This document shows positions 8,451 to 16,898 of a stretch of DNA of 64,000 bases, one piece after another. Under the pieces are notes generated by a model. The model ran no database searches. It had not been told where the DNA came from and was given only the letters and a program-made list of their open reading frames with translations. A program made the position numbers and the translations under genes. The number at the start of each line of letters is the position of its first letter. Position 1 is the stretch's first letter. Origin of the DNA: Clostridia bacterium. Lineage in GTDB: Bacteria > Bacillota > Clostridia > Christensenellales > CAG-138. Where the stretch lies: positions 1 to 64,000 of the forward strand of contig JAFWMS010000027.1 of NCBI GenBank assembly GCA_017545535.1, in the 5' to 3' direction.

Positions 8451-9209
8451 ATGCTGACTGTTAGAAATTTGTCCGTCTCCTACGGGGAGCTGACCATCCT
8501 GAACAACGTTTCCTTTGATCTTACGCCCGGGGAATGGCTCATGATCGTGGGCCCCAACGGGGCGGGGAAGTCCACCCTGATCAACGCCATCGTGGGCGGG
8601 GCCCCCGCCCGGGGCAGCGTCCGCTTCGAGGGCAGGGAGATACGGTCCATGAAGCCCCAGCAGATCGCCCGGAGCATCGGCGTGTTGGCCCAGAGCCACG
8701 CGGTGGGCTATTCCTTCTCCGTGGAGGAGGTGGTCCGCCTGGGCCGCTACGCCTACGCCCCCACCATCTTTTCCGGGCACAGGGGGGAGGAGGAGGCCAT
8801 CCGAAAGGCCCTGGAGGAGACGGGACTCTACGAGCAGCGGCACCAGAACGTGCTCACCCTTTCCGGCGGGGAGCTGCAGCGGACCTTCCTCGCCCAGACC
8901 TTCTGCCAGGATCCCCGGCTGCTGATGCTGGACGAGCCCACCAACCATCTGGACCTGGTGTACCAAAAGCAGGTGTTCGAGCTCATCCAGGATTGGCGCA
9001 GGCGGGAGGATCGGGCCGTGATCTCCGTGGTCCACGATCTGTCCATGGCTCGGGCCTACGGCACCAGGGCCCTGCTCCTGGATCACGGGCAGGTGGTGGT
9101 GGACGGGACCATGGCGGAGGTCTTTTCCGACGAAGTTTTGAACCGGGTCTACGGCATGGACGTGCGGGCCTGGATGGGCCGCATGCTGGCCCAATGGAAG
9201 GAGGCATAG
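8451..9209 (+). CDS. btuD: Corrinoid ABC transporter ATP-binding protein (BtuD)
   Basis: A 252-residue ABC ATPase that powers BtuC. It has Walker A GPNGAGKST, a Q-loop at AQSHAVG, signature LSGGELQR, Walker B LLMLDEPTNHLD and switch His in VVHDLSMARAYG. The ATG at 8451 has AAGGGA 11 bases upstream. A GTG at 8442, overlapping the btuC stop, is possible but leaves no room for a ribosome site. A cobT start follows 2 bases after the stop. Confidence 0.95.
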   Translation: MLTVRNLSVSYGELTILNNVSFDLTPGEWLMIVGPNGAGKSTLINAIVGGAPARGSVRFEGREIRSMKPQQIARSIGVLAQSHAVGYSFSVEEVVRLGRYAYAPTIFSGHRGEEEAIRKALEETGLYEQRHQNVLTLSGGELQRTFLAQTFCQDPRLLMLDEPTNHLDLVYQKQVFELIQDWRRREDRAVISVVHDLSMARAYGTRALLLDHGQVVVDGTMAEVFSDEVLNRVYGMDVRAWMGRMLAQWKEA

Positions 9210-9211
9210 CC

Positions 9212-10282
9212 GTGGAGGAGCGGTTGCAGCGGTGGAAAGAAAGCATTCGAACGCCTGACGAGGGGGCCCGGGCCGCCGCCCGACGCCAGTGGGACAGCAT
9301 CGCCAAGCCCCTGGGGAGCCTGGGGGCCCTGGAGAAGCTCATCTTGGACATCGCCGCCCTGACGGGGACGCCTCAGGTGGATATCTCCCGGCGGGCGGTG
9401 GTGGTCTGCTGCGCGGACAACGGCGTGGTGGCTGAGGGCGTGACCCAGACCGGCCAGGAGGTCACCGCCCGCATGGCGGGGGAGATGGTGAAGATGAACT
9501 CCTCCGTTTGCAAGATGGCCCAGGCGGCCCATGCGGACGTGCTCCCCGTGGACCTGGGGATGGTCCGGCGGGTGGAGGGGGTTTTGGATCGCCACGTGAT
9601 GGATGGCACCGGGGACATCGCCCGGCGGCCCGCCATGACGCGGGATCAGGCGTTGGACGCCGTCTCGGTGGGCGTGGAGCTTGTGAAGGAGCTGAAGGAT
9701 AAGGGCTACAGGCTCCTGGTGTCCGGCGAGATGGGCATCGGCAACACCACCACCTCCAGCGCCCTGGTGGCCGCCCTGCTGAATCTGCCGGCGGAGACCG
9801 TCACGGGCCGGGGCGCGGGCCTCAGCGACGCGGGCTTGCAGCGGAAGATCTGGGCCATCGAACGGGCTATCACCGTGAACCGGCCCGATCCTAAGGATAT
9901 TTTGGACGTGCTGAGCAAGCTGGGGGGATTGGACATCTGCGGCATGGCGGGGCTGTTCATCGGCGGCGCCATGGAGGGCGTCCCCGTAGTCATCGACGGC
10001 TTCATCAGCGCCGTGGCGGCCCTGATCGCCCAGCGGCTCTGCCCCGGGGCGGACGCGGCCATGCTGCCCAGCCACTGTTCCGAGGAGCCGGCCGCCAAAC
10101 GGGTGCTGACCATATTGAATAAAAATCCAATAATTTTTGCAAACATGCGGCTGGGCGAGGGGACCGGCGGCGTGTGTCTGCTGCCGCTTTTGGACATGGC
10201 CCTGGCCGTCTACGGGGGAAACGCCACCTTCGACGCGGTGGGCATCGACGCCTACAGGCCCCAGGGAGGAAAGGGATGCTGA
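9212..10282 (+). CDS. cobT: Nicotinate-nucleotide--dimethylbenzimidazole phosphoribosyltransferase
   Basis: A 356-residue enzyme (Salmonella CobT is of the same size) that transfers phosphoribose from nicotinate mononucleotide to a lower-ligand base, making alpha-ribazole phosphate for the nucleotide loop of cobamides. It shows KPLGSLGALE, VVCCADNGVVAEGVTQTG, the EMGIGNTT nucleotide-binding motif and, near the end, LGEGTGG with the catalytic glutamate. The start is GTG 9212 with AAGGAGG 7 bases upstream, inside the last codons of btuD. It overlaps cobU by 7 bases. Confidence 0.96.
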   Translation: MEERLQRWKESIRTPDEGARAAARRQWDSIAKPLGSLGALEKLILDIAALTGTPQVDISRRAVVVCCADNGVVAEGVTQTGQEVTARMAGEMVKMNSSVCKMAQAAHADVLPVDLGMVRRVEGVLDRHVMDGTGDIARRPAMTRDQALDAVSVGVELVKELKDKGYRLLVSGEMGIGNTTTSSALVAALLNLPAETVTGRGAGLSDAGLQRKIWAIERAITVNRPDPKDILDVLSKLGGLDICGMAGLFIGGAMEGVPVVIDGFISAVAALIAQRLCPGADAAMLPSHCSEEPAAKRVLTILNKNPIIFANMRLGEGTGGVCLLPLLDMALAVYGGNATFDAVGIDAYRPQGGKGC

Positions 10283-10800
10283 TCCTGCTCACCGGCGGGT
10301 CCGCCTGCGGGAAAAGTTCATACGGAGAAACACTGGCGGTCCAGGGGCCAAAACCCCTCTATTACATCGCCGCCATGGAGCCCTATGACGAGGAATGCTT
10401 GCAAAAGATCGCCCGCCATCGGGCCTTGCGGGCAAACAAGGGCTTTGAGACCGTCGAACGGTACACCGGGGTGGACACTCTGAAATTGCCTGAGACCGGG
10501 GGCACGGTCCTGCTGGAGTGTTTATGCAATCTAACTGCCAACGAGATGTATATACAGCCGGACGCGCCCGTGGACCCGGTCCAAAAAGTGGTGGCGGGGG
10601 TGGAGAACCTGATGGGGCAGACCGACACCCTCATCGTCATCACCAATGACGTGGGGAGCGACGATGAAGCCTATTCGGAGCAGACCCGCGCCTATATCCG
10701 CGCCTTAGGCGAGATCAACGCCCGGGTGGCCGCCATGGCGGACCGGGTCTATGAGCTGGTGGCGGGGATCCCTATCTGTTTGAAAGGAGAGACGGTATGA
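10276..10800 (+). CDS. cobU: Adenosylcobinamide kinase / adenosylcobinamide-phosphate guanylyltransferase
   Basis: A 174-residue enzyme that phosphorylates adenosylcobinamide and then loads GMP onto it, preparing the corrinoid for CobS. The P-loop GGSACGKSS starts at residue 7. The segment IARHRALR carries the histidine expected to become guanylylated. The C-terminal NDVGSD---Y---T--YI--LGEINARVAAMADRV followed by AGIPICLKG is the standard clostridial form. GGGAGGAAAGGG precedes the ATG, which lies inside the end of cobT. It overlaps cobS by 4 bases (ATGA). Confidence 0.95.
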   Translation: MLILLTGGSACGKSSYGETLAVQGPKPLYYIAAMEPYDEECLQKIARHRALRANKGFETVERYTGVDTLKLPETGGTVLLECLCNLTANEMYIQPDAPVDPVQKVVAGVENLMGQTDTLIVITNDVGSDDEAYSEQTRAYIRALGEINARVAAMADRVYELVAGIPICLKGETV

Positions 10801-11567
10801 ACCTCATCTATTCCATCCTGGCCGCCTTCTCCATGTTCTCGGCCCTGCCCATGCCCCAGGTGCCCTGGGAGAAGGAGAAGATCCGCTATATGCTGGCGGC
10901 CCTGCCCCTGGTGGGGGCGGTCGTCGGGCTCGCGGAATATCTGTGGCTCCGGCTGTGCAGCCGACTGGCCTTCGGCATGGTCCTTTCCGCCGTGGGCTTC
11001 ACCCTGATCCCGGTGCTGATCACGGGCGGCATCCACTTGGACGGCTTCATGGACACGGTGGACGCCCTCAAGAGCCACGCCGCCCCGGAGAAGAAGCGGG
11101 CCATTTTGAAGGACCCTCACGCGGGCGCCTTCGCCGTCATCGGCCTCGGGGCCTATCTGCTGGCCTACTTCGGCCTCTGCGCGGAGCTGCCCCTGTTCCG
11201 CAAAACGGTCTTGCTGCTGGGCCTGATCCACGTGATGAGCCGGAGCCTGTCCGCCGTGTCCGGGACGGTGCTTCCCGTGGGGCCGGGGAAGGGGACGCTG
11301 AACCTCTTTCACCAGGCCGCCGACAAGAAGGTGGCCGTCATGGCCGTATGCTGGGTGGTCCTGTCCGCTGCCGCCATGGTGACCGTTTGGCCCCTGGTTG
11401 GCCTGGTCATGGCCCTGGGTGCGGCGGCGACGTGGCTGCTGGTGCGCCGCATGGCTATGAAACAATTTGAGGGCATGTCCGGAGACATCGCCGGGTTCCA
11501 GCTCCAGGTGTCGGAGTTGGTCATGCTGATTTTGCTGGTAGTGACGGAAAGGATGCTTGCGCTATGA
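10797..11567 (+). CDS. cobS: Adenosylcobinamide-GDP ribazoletransferase (cobalamin synthase)
   Basis: A 256-residue integral membrane enzyme that joins adenosylcobinamide-GDP with alpha-ribazole or its 5'-phosphate, the last step in assembling the cobamide. The start MNLIYSILAAFSMFSALPMP and the metal-binding motif HLDGFMDTVDAL followed by the basic segment EKKRAILKDPHAGAFAV are diagnostic. Several hydrophobic helices follow. It is coupled by four-base overlaps to cobU before it and to the short cobU-like gene after it. Confidence 0.96.
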   Translation: MNLIYSILAAFSMFSALPMPQVPWEKEKIRYMLAALPLVGAVVGLAEYLWLRLCSRLAFGMVLSAVGFTLIPVLITGGIHLDGFMDTVDALKSHAAPEKKRAILKDPHAGAFAVIGLGAYLLAYFGLCAELPLFRKTVLLLGLIHVMSRSLSAVSGTVLPVGPGKGTLNLFHQAADKKVAVMAVCWVVLSAAAMVTVWPLVGLVMALGAAATWLLVRRMAMKQFEGMSGDIAGFQLQVSELVMLILLVVTERMLAL

Positions 11568-11911
11568 TACTGATCCTTGGGGGCGCCGCCTCGGGCAAAC
11601 GGACCTATCTTGCATCCCTGGGCTATGGGATTGAGGACGTGGCCGACGGGGTGCTGGACGACAAAAAGGCCCTGTACGGCCTGGAAAAGCTGGTGGCCGC
11701 CGACCCGGAGGGGGCGGAGGGGCTTTTGCCGGCGCTCCTTGAAAAGGAGGCCGTGGCCTGCTGCGAGGTGGGCAGCGGCGTCATCCCCATCCGGTACGAA
11801 CAGCGCCGGGCCAGGGAGGCCACGGGCCGCCTCTGCATCCTGTTGGCTGCCCGGGCCGAGAAGGTGGTCCGCCTGGTGGCGGGCATCCCCACCGTCATCA
11901 AAGGAGCATAG
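11564..11911 (+). CDS. Short CobU-like P-loop protein
   Basis: A 115-residue protein, about two-thirds of CobU length. It keeps an N-terminal P-loop (GGAASGKRT) and the CobU C-terminal block (EVGSGVIPI--EQ--REATG---ILLAARAEKVVRLVAGIPTVIKG). The middle part with the guanylylated histidine is missing. The GVIP and REATG signatures are nearer to classical CobU than those of the full-length cobU two genes upstream, so it is not a simple recent duplicate. It overlaps cobS by four bases and is followed at once by cobC, so it is translated as part of the operon. Similar short companions occur in clostridial B12 clusters as I recall them; the function is unknown. Confidence 0.85.
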   Translation: MILILGGAASGKRTYLASLGYGIEDVADGVLDDKKALYGLEKLVAADPEGAEGLLPALLEKEAVACCEVGSGVIPIRYEQRRAREATGRLCILLAARAEKVVRLVAGIPTVIKGA

Positions 11912-11912
11912 C

Positions 11913-12512
11913 ATGCAAATATATCTCTTTCGCCACGGTCAGACGCCGGGGAACGCGGCCAGCCGATATTTAGGCGTCACGAACGAGCCTTTGAGCGAGC
12001 TGGGCATCCAAACGGCCCAGGCGGCGGGCTGCGACCCCACCGTGGAGGAGGTCTTGGTGACGCCCCTTCTGCGCACCCAGATGACCGCGGCCATCCTGTT
12101 CCCCAAGGCCAGGCAGCGGGTTTGCCCGGGTCTTCGGGAGATGGACTTCGGCGCCTTTGAAGGCCGCTCCGCCCGGGAGATGAGCGACGATCCGGACTTT
12201 CGCTGGTGGGTGGAGCAGACCCGGTGCATGGGTCCCTGCCCCCACGGAGAGGCCAGGATGGTCTTTCAGCATCGGGTGTGCGCCGCTTTTTTGCGGGAGG
12301 TGGAGAAGGCCATGGAGGCGAACGCGGAGCGCCTCCATCTGGTGGTCCACGGAGGGACCATCATGTCCATCATGAGCCGGTTCGCTCGTCCGGAGGCCGA
12401 CTATTTCGATTGGCGGCTGGGCAACTGCCAGGGGTATCGCTGCGAAGCCCACATGGGTCCGGAGGGGCTGGAGCTCACGGACGTCCGGCTGCTCCACAGG
12501 GTCGAGCCATGA
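11913..12512 (+). CDS. cobC: Alpha-ribazole phosphatase (histidine phosphatase family)
   Basis: A 199-residue phosphoglycerate-mutase-fold phosphatase. The N-terminal LFRHGQT holds the phosphohistidine, LREMDFGAFEGRS is typical of CobC, and the second catalytic His is in VVHGGTIMSI. In the pathway it removes phosphate from alpha-ribazole 5'-phosphate or from cobalamin phosphate. AAGGAG lies 6 bases before the ATG at 11913. It ends in an ATGA overlap with the TIM-barrel gene. The operon position is the main reason to call CobC rather than a general phosphatase. Confidence 0.92.
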   Translation: MQIYLFRHGQTPGNAASRYLGVTNEPLSELGIQTAQAAGCDPTVEEVLVTPLLRTQMTAAILFPKARQRVCPGLREMDFGAFEGRSAREMSDDPDFRWWVEQTRCMGPCPHGEARMVFQHRVCAAFLREVEKAMEANAERLHLVVHGGTIMSIMSRFARPEADYFDWRLGNCQGYRCEAHMGPEGLELTDVRLLHRVEP

Positions 12513-13474
12513 AGCGCGCCTTCAATCTCACCACCTTCAGCGACGATTTGGATCGGTATCGGGACCGGGAGGACCTGTTGCGCGCCCTTGACGGCTTCGA
12601 CGGCTTGGAGCTCATGCACTGCGGCGAGGACGTGCGCCGCATAGTGCCCAAGGAGAGGATCATCGGCGTCCACCTCTGCTTTTTCCCCTATTGGTACGAC
12701 TTTTATACGGGCGATCTGGCGGCCTGCGAACGGAATCTGGGCAGCCGGGAGGCAATCCGTGCCCTCTACGGCGGCGACGGGCCGGAAGCGCTCGTGGACG
12801 CCTATCGCCGGGATATCGAGAAGGCCAGGGCCGAGGGGGCCGAGTATGTGGTCTTCCATGTGGCCGACTGCTCCGACGAGGAGCTCTTCACCCTCCGCTA
12901 CCGGCACACCAGCGGGGAGGTGGCGGAAGCCGCCGTCGACCTGTTGAACACCCTGTTCCCGGAGCCGGAGGGGGATCTTCTCCTGCTCATGGAAAACCTG
13001 TGGCACCCGGGCCTCACCCTGACGGAGCCAGAGGTGACGGAGGAGCTGCTTTCGGGCATCCGTTACCGAAACAAAGGGATCATGCTGGACACGGGCCACC
13101 TCATGCACACGGACCTTTCCTTGCGCACCCAGGCGGAGGCCCTTGCCTATATCCGCCGCCGGATCGAGGCGCAGGGGGAGGCCGTCCGTCGGGCTATCCG
13201 GGGCATCCATCTCAATCAGTCCCTCACGGGGACATATATGGCCGAAACGGCGGCCCATCCGCCCGTCCTGTCCGCCGATCCTAAAAAGCGGATGGAGCAG
13301 GTGTATACCCACGCCTTTCGCTGCGACCGGCACCGGCCCTTCACCTGCCCCGGGGTCCGGGATTTCATCAGGTGGATCGACCCGGAGTACCTCACCTTCG
13401 AATTCATTTCCCGCTCCCGCGCCGAGCAGGAGGCCATGCTTTTAGAGCAGCTCAAAGCCCTGGACATGGATTGA
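12509..13474 (+). CDS. TIM-barrel protein of the AP-endonuclease-2 superfamily; candidate CbiR cobamide-remodelling hydrolase
   Basis: A 321-residue protein with the alternating pattern of a xylose-isomerase-like TIM barrel. Strand ends carry likely metal ligands: DGLELMHCGED, EYVVFHVADCSDEE, LLLLMENLWHPG, GIMLDTGHLMH, AIRGIHLNQS and LTFEFISR. It is the last gene of the riboswitch-controlled B12 operon, overlapping cobC by four bases (ATGA). Established knowledge: CbiR, an AP-endonuclease-2-superfamily enzyme described in Akkermansia, cuts the nucleotide loop from cobamides so that the corrinoid can be rebuilt with the preferred base. The neighbouring cobT, cobU, cobS and cobC would do that rebuilding. 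Superfamily membership is read from sequence; the CbiR identity is inference from context. A sugar isomerase is the alternative. Confidence 0.8.
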   Translation: MKRAFNLTTFSDDLDRYRDREDLLRALDGFDGLELMHCGEDVRRIVPKERIIGVHLCFFPYWYDFYTGDLAACERNLGSREAIRALYGGDGPEALVDAYRRDIEKARAEGAEYVVFHVADCSDEELFTLRYRHTSGEVAEAAVDLLNTLFPEPEGDLLLLMENLWHPGLTLTEPEVTEELLSGIRYRNKGIMLDTGHLMHTDLSLRTQAEALAYIRRRIEAQGEAVRRAIRGIHLNQSLTGTYMAETAAHPPVLSADPKKRMEQVYTHAFRCDRHRPFTCPGVRDFIRWIDPEYLTFEFISRSRAEQEAMLLEQLKALDMD

Positions 13475-13529
13475 ATCCTTCACATTTCGTCAAGAAAGCA
13501 AACGAACGGTAAAGAATGGGGAAGTCCGA

Positions 13530-13558
13530 TTGACTCTCCCTTTTTCTATGGGTATGAT
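13530..13558 (+). promoter_or_regulatory. Sigma-A promoter positioned for a leaderless transcript
   Basis: TTGACT (13530-13535), exactly 17 nt, TATGAT (13553-13558), then only 6 bases to the ATG at 13565. The expected start point is the A of the start codon, and no Shine-Dalgarno sequence exists. Confidence 0.75.
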
Positions 13559-13564
13559 ACCCTC

Positions 13565-15124
13565 ATGGAAACGAAGCAGATCGTCGTCATCGGCGCGGGG
13601 CCCGCGGGCCTGACCGCCGCCATAGAGCTGTTGAAACGGGGACACGCCGTCACCGTTTTGGAGGCCACCGACCGCATCGGCGGCATCTCTCAAACCGTCC
13701 GCTACGGGGGCAACCGGATGGATATCGGCGGCCACCGCTTCTTCAGCAAGGACGAGCGGGTGAACCGCTGGTGGGCGGAGCTCATGCCCCTGCAGGGGGC
13801 GCCCGCCTGGGATGACAAACTTTTGAACGCCGAAAAGGCGTTCGCTCCGGTGGGCCCGGACCCGGAGGAGACGGATCGGGTCATGCTGGTCCGGGACCGG
13901 GTGAGCCGCATCTATTTCCAGCGCCATTTCTTCGACTATCCCATCTCGCTTAAGTGGTCCACCCTCCGCAGCATGGGCCTGATCACCACGCTCAGGGCGG
14001 GTTTCAGCTACCTCTTCTCCTGCGTCCGCAAGCTTCCCGAAACCTCCCTGGAGAACTTCTACATCAACCGCTTCGGCCGGGTGCTGTATTCCATGTTTTT
14101 CGAGAGCTATACGGAGAAGGTCTGGGGCCGCCACCCCTCCAAAATTTCTGCGGACTGGGGCGCCCAGAGGGTGAAGGGCCTCTCCATCCGCGCCATATTG
14201 AAGGACATTCTTCGCAGGCTCTTAGGCACCGGCGGGGAGGTGGAGACCTCCCTCATCGAGCGGTTCTTCTACCCCAAGCTGGGCCCCGGCCAGCTGTGGG
14301 AGCTGGCGGCGGCGGAGGTGAAGACTCTGGGCGGGGAGATCAAGATGAACTGCCCCGTCACCGCCCTGGAGGCGCGGGACGACCGGATCGTAGCCCTTCG
14401 CTGCGAGGAGGCGGGGGAGGAGCGTCGCCTCACCCCGGACGCGGTGTTCTCCTCCATGCCCGTGCGGGAGCTCATGGACGATCTTTCCGGCGTGGAGGTG
14501 CCCAAGGAGATCAAGGAGGCCGCGGACACCCTGCCCTATCGGGACTTCATCACCGTGGGCCTTTTGGTGAAGGATCTGCTCATCCGAAACGACACCAAGC
14601 GCCGGACCGTGAAAAACCGGGTCCCGGACTGCTGGATCTACGTTCAGGACAAAGACGTGAAGCTGGGCCGGGTCCAGATCTTTAACAACTGGTCCCCCTA
14701 CATGGTGAAGGACCCGGAAAACACCGTGTGGATGGGTCTCGAATACTTCTGCGACGAGGGGGACGAGCTGTGGTCCAAGACCGATGAGGAGCTCGTCGAC
14801 CTGGCCAAGGGGGAGATCGAGAGGATCGGCATCGCCCGGGCGGCGGACGTGCTGGACGCCCACGCCGAACGGATCAGGAAGGCCTATCCCGCCTATTTCG
14901 ACGGCTACGCCCATATGGACGCCATCGTCCGTTTCCTGGACGGCTTTGAAAATCTCTACTGCATCGGCCGCAACGGCCAGCATCGCTACAACAACATGGA
15001 CCACTCCATGGCCACCGCCTTTGCGGCCGTGGAGATCCTGGAGCGTGGCGGCGGGGATAAAACGGCCCTCTGGCAGGTGAACACGGAGCAAAGCTATCAC
15101 GAGGAAAAGGAAGCCGGGCGGTAA
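13565..15124 (+). CDS. FAD-dependent oxidoreductase, UDP-galactopyranose mutase / protoporphyrinogen oxidase-like
   Basis: A 519-residue flavoprotein. Residues 5-40 form the FAD Rossmann motif [21 protein letters not shown] with the acidic end of the second strand at LEATDRIGG. Next come [23 protein letters not shown] and [21 protein letters not shown], typical of a group of amine-oxidase-fold proteins often found with glycan genes. The C-terminus has the second FAD motif, [20 protein letters not shown]. The substrate cannot be told from the sequence, and no partner genes adjoin. The ATG at 13565 is the first in frame and coincides with the predicted transcription start. Confidence 0.85.
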   Translation: METKQIVVIGAGPAGLTAAIELLKRGHAVTVLEATDRIGGISQTVRYGGNRMDIGGHRFFSKDERVNRWWAELMPLQGAPAWDDKLLNAEKAFAPVGPDPEETDRVMLVRDRVSRIYFQRHFFDYPISLKWSTLRSMGLITTLRAGFSYLFSCVRKLPETSLENFYINRFGRVLYSMFFESYTEKVWGRHPSKISADWGAQRVKGLSIRAILKDILRRLLGTGGEVETSLIERFFYPKLGPGQLWELAAAEVKTLGGEIKMNCPVTALEARDDRIVALRCEEAGEERRLTPDAVFSSMPVRELMDDLSGVEVPKEIKEAADTLPYRDFITVGLLVKDLLIRNDTKRRTVKNRVPDCWIYVQDKDVKLGRVQIFNNWSPYMVKDPENTVWMGLEYFCDEGDELWSKTDEELVDLAKGEIERIGIARAADVLDAHAERIRKAYPAYFDGYAHMDAIVRFLDGFENLYCIGRNGQHRYNNMDHSMATAFAAVEILERGGGDKTALWQVNTEQSYHEEKEAGR

Positions 15125-15155
15125 AAACTGTTTTTGCCGGCGCCGTTTTCTATGC

Positions 15156-15184
15156 TTGCAAAAAATGTCCGTTCAGCGTACAAT
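15156..15184 (+). promoter_or_regulatory. Sigma-A promoter of the P-loop protein / S41 protease pair
   Basis: TTGCAA (15156-15161), 17-nt spacer, TACAAT (15179-15184); GAAGGAGG follows at 15198-15205. Confidence 0.75.
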
Positions 15185-15213
15185 ACAAGTATCAACCGAA
15201 GGAGGCATGCGAA

Positions 15214-15627
15214 TTGATCGAGATCATCTGTGGAGAAAAGGGTACCGGCAAGACCAAGCGGATCATCTCCCTGGCCAACGGCGTTTCCGATAAGGCGAAG
15301 GGCAGCATGGTGTTCATCGACGACGACAACAGCTACATGTACGATCTGGGGTACAGCATCCGCTTCATCAACGTGACGGACTATGCTTTGAGCGATCCAG
15401 ACATGTTTCTGGGTTTTTTGTGCGGCCTGTGCGCGTCGGATTTCGACTTGGAGTATGTGTTCGTGGATAAGCTCGAAAACGTGGTCCACGCCGACCTCAG
15501 CGAGCTTATGTCCTTCTTCCAGCAGCTGGAGACCCTGTCGAAGCAGCATTCTCTCCACATCATCCTTTCCGTCAGCAAGGGCGAGGAGGATCTGCCATCG
15601 TTCCTGCGCCCCTACGTGATGGCGTGA
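15214..15627 (+). CDS. Small P-loop NTPase-like protein of unknown function
   Basis: A 137-residue protein beginning with a Walker A motif at once (MIEIICGEKGTGKTKRI). It continues with VFIDDDNSYMYDLGY, a possible Walker B strand LEYVFVDKLE and a final strand HIILSVSKGEEDLP, the order expected of a minimal RecA/ATPase core without a C-terminal domain. Homologous small proteins in Clostridia are often labelled twitching-motility protein, without experimental support that I know of. The start is TTG 15214, eight bases after GAAGGAGG; the ATG at 15207 is in another frame. The S41 protease gene begins 12 bases after the stop, suggesting a shared transcript. Confidence 0.8.
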   Translation: MIEIICGEKGTGKTKRIISLANGVSDKAKGSMVFIDDDNSYMYDLGYSIRFINVTDYALSDPDMFLGFLCGLCASDFDLEYVFVDKLENVVHADLSELMSFFQQLETLSKQHSLHIILSVSKGEEDLPSFLRPYVMA

Positions 15628-15639
15628 TATCCTTCGTCC

Positions 15640-16884
15640 ATGGAAGACCCTCGTTTGACCTTTGAACCCGTTCCCTCCGGATCTGTTCCCCTGGAAAGAA
15701 AGAAACGGGGCCGCCGGATCAGCGTATGGCTTTGCCTGCTGTGCGTTGCGCTGACGGCTGTTTTTGCCGTGCTGTTGACCTCGCTATTCTTCGTCCAGCG
15801 GTTCTCCGAGCTGCAGCCCGTCTCGGAGGCCATCGAGCTGGTGAAGAAGAACTACTACTTCTTCGACGAGAAGACCCAGGAGAGCATGGTCACCGGCGCC
15901 CTCAAGGGACTTTCCTCCTACATGGGAGACGACTACGCCGAGTACTACACCAAGGCGGAGTATGAGGATCTCCTTTCCAGCAACTCCGGCAATTTCATCG
16001 GCATGGGCGTGCTGGTGTCCGATCAGGGCGAGAGCACCTTCATCATCACCGAGGTGTACGACAATACCCCGGCCCAGGAGGCGGGCATCCTGGTGGGGGA
16101 CCAGCTCATCGAAGCCAACGGGGAGCCCTGCGAAGGGAAGACCCTCAACGACTTTTTGGGCTTCATCACCCATGAGGAGGGGGACGTGAACACCGTGACG
16201 GTGCTCCGGAACGGGGAGAAGCTCACCTTCACCGTCACCATGCGCCAGGTCTATTCCCCCTACGTGACCTACAGGATGCTGGATTCCTCCATCGGCTATA
16301 TCTACATCTCCGGCTTCCACGGCCAGGTGGTCCGGGAGGTGAAGGACGCCCTGGCCGATCTTAGAGCCCAGGGCATGACGTCCCTGGTGCTGGATGTGCG
16401 GGACGATCTGGGCGGGTCCCTCTCCGACGTGTGCGACATCGCGGACATCTTCCTGCCCAAGAACTGCGTCATCACCACCGTGAAGAGCCGCGTCAACCAG
16501 GAGACCGTGTACCGGACCCATTCCGACGGTTTGGACATGCCCATCGCCATGCTGGTGAACGGCTATTCCGCCTCCGCCAGCGAGCTTCTCTCCGGGGCGC
16601 TGAAGGACAACGGCGTGGCGGAGCTCTTCGGGACGGTGACCTTCGGCAAGGGGATCGTGCAGACCTTCTTCAACATCAACTTCGGTCGGGACGGCACCAT
16701 CAAGTTCACCACCGACGCCTACTATACCCCCTCCGACGTGTGCATCCAGGGCACCGGCATCACTCCTGACCATGTGGTGGAGCTGCCTGAGGGGCTGACC
16801 TATTATTCCATCCCCTCCATCCCCTATGAGAGCGACACCCAACTGCAGGCGGCGGTGGAATATCTGAAGGGCCTGGACAGATGA
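15640..16884 (+). CDS. C-terminal processing peptidase, S41 family (CtpA/CtpB-like)
   Basis: A 414-residue membrane-anchored serine protease. A basic cytoplasmic segment (ERKKRGRRISVW) precedes one membrane helix (about residues 28-52). The extracytoplasmic part has the S41 N-terminal helix bundle, a PDZ domain (about 115-200; AQEAGILVGDQLIEANGEPC) and the protease domain. The nucleophile lies in GYSASASELLSGALKDN at about residue 312, and the catalytic lysine in TFGKGIVQ about 24 residues later. In spore formers, CtpB-type proteases activate sigma-K signalling, so a sporulation role is possible but unproved. No Shine-Dalgarno precedes the ATG. A terminator lies just after the stop. Confidence 0.94.
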   Translation: MEDPRLTFEPVPSGSVPLERKKRGRRISVWLCLLCVALTAVFAVLLTSLFFVQRFSELQPVSEAIELVKKNYYFFDEKTQESMVTGALKGLSSYMGDDYAEYYTKAEYEDLLSSNSGNFIGMGVLVSDQGESTFIITEVYDNTPAQEAGILVGDQLIEANGEPCEGKTLNDFLGFITHEEGDVNTVTVLRNGEKLTFTVTMRQVYSPYVTYRMLDSSIGYIYISGFHGQVVREVKDALADLRAQGMTSLVLDVRDDLGGSLSDVCDIADIFLPKNCVITTVKSRVNQETVYRTHSDGLDMPIAMLVNGYSASASELLSGALKDNGVAELFGTVTFGKGIVQTFFNINFGRDGTIKFTTDAYYTPSDVCIQGTGITPDHVVELPEGLTYYSIPSIPYESDTQLQAAVEYLKGLDR

Positions 16885-16898
16885 CCTTGCGTGATCCT

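Noticed and set aside
13565..15124. Calling the FAD protein a true protoporphyrinogen oxidase (HemY).
   Set aside because: Only the general amine-oxidase/FAD fold is shared, and no haem genes are present in the window.
15214..15627. Calling the small P-loop protein a PilT-type twitching-motility ATPase.
   Set aside because: It is less than half the length of PilT and lacks the Asp and His boxes; only the P-loop is common.
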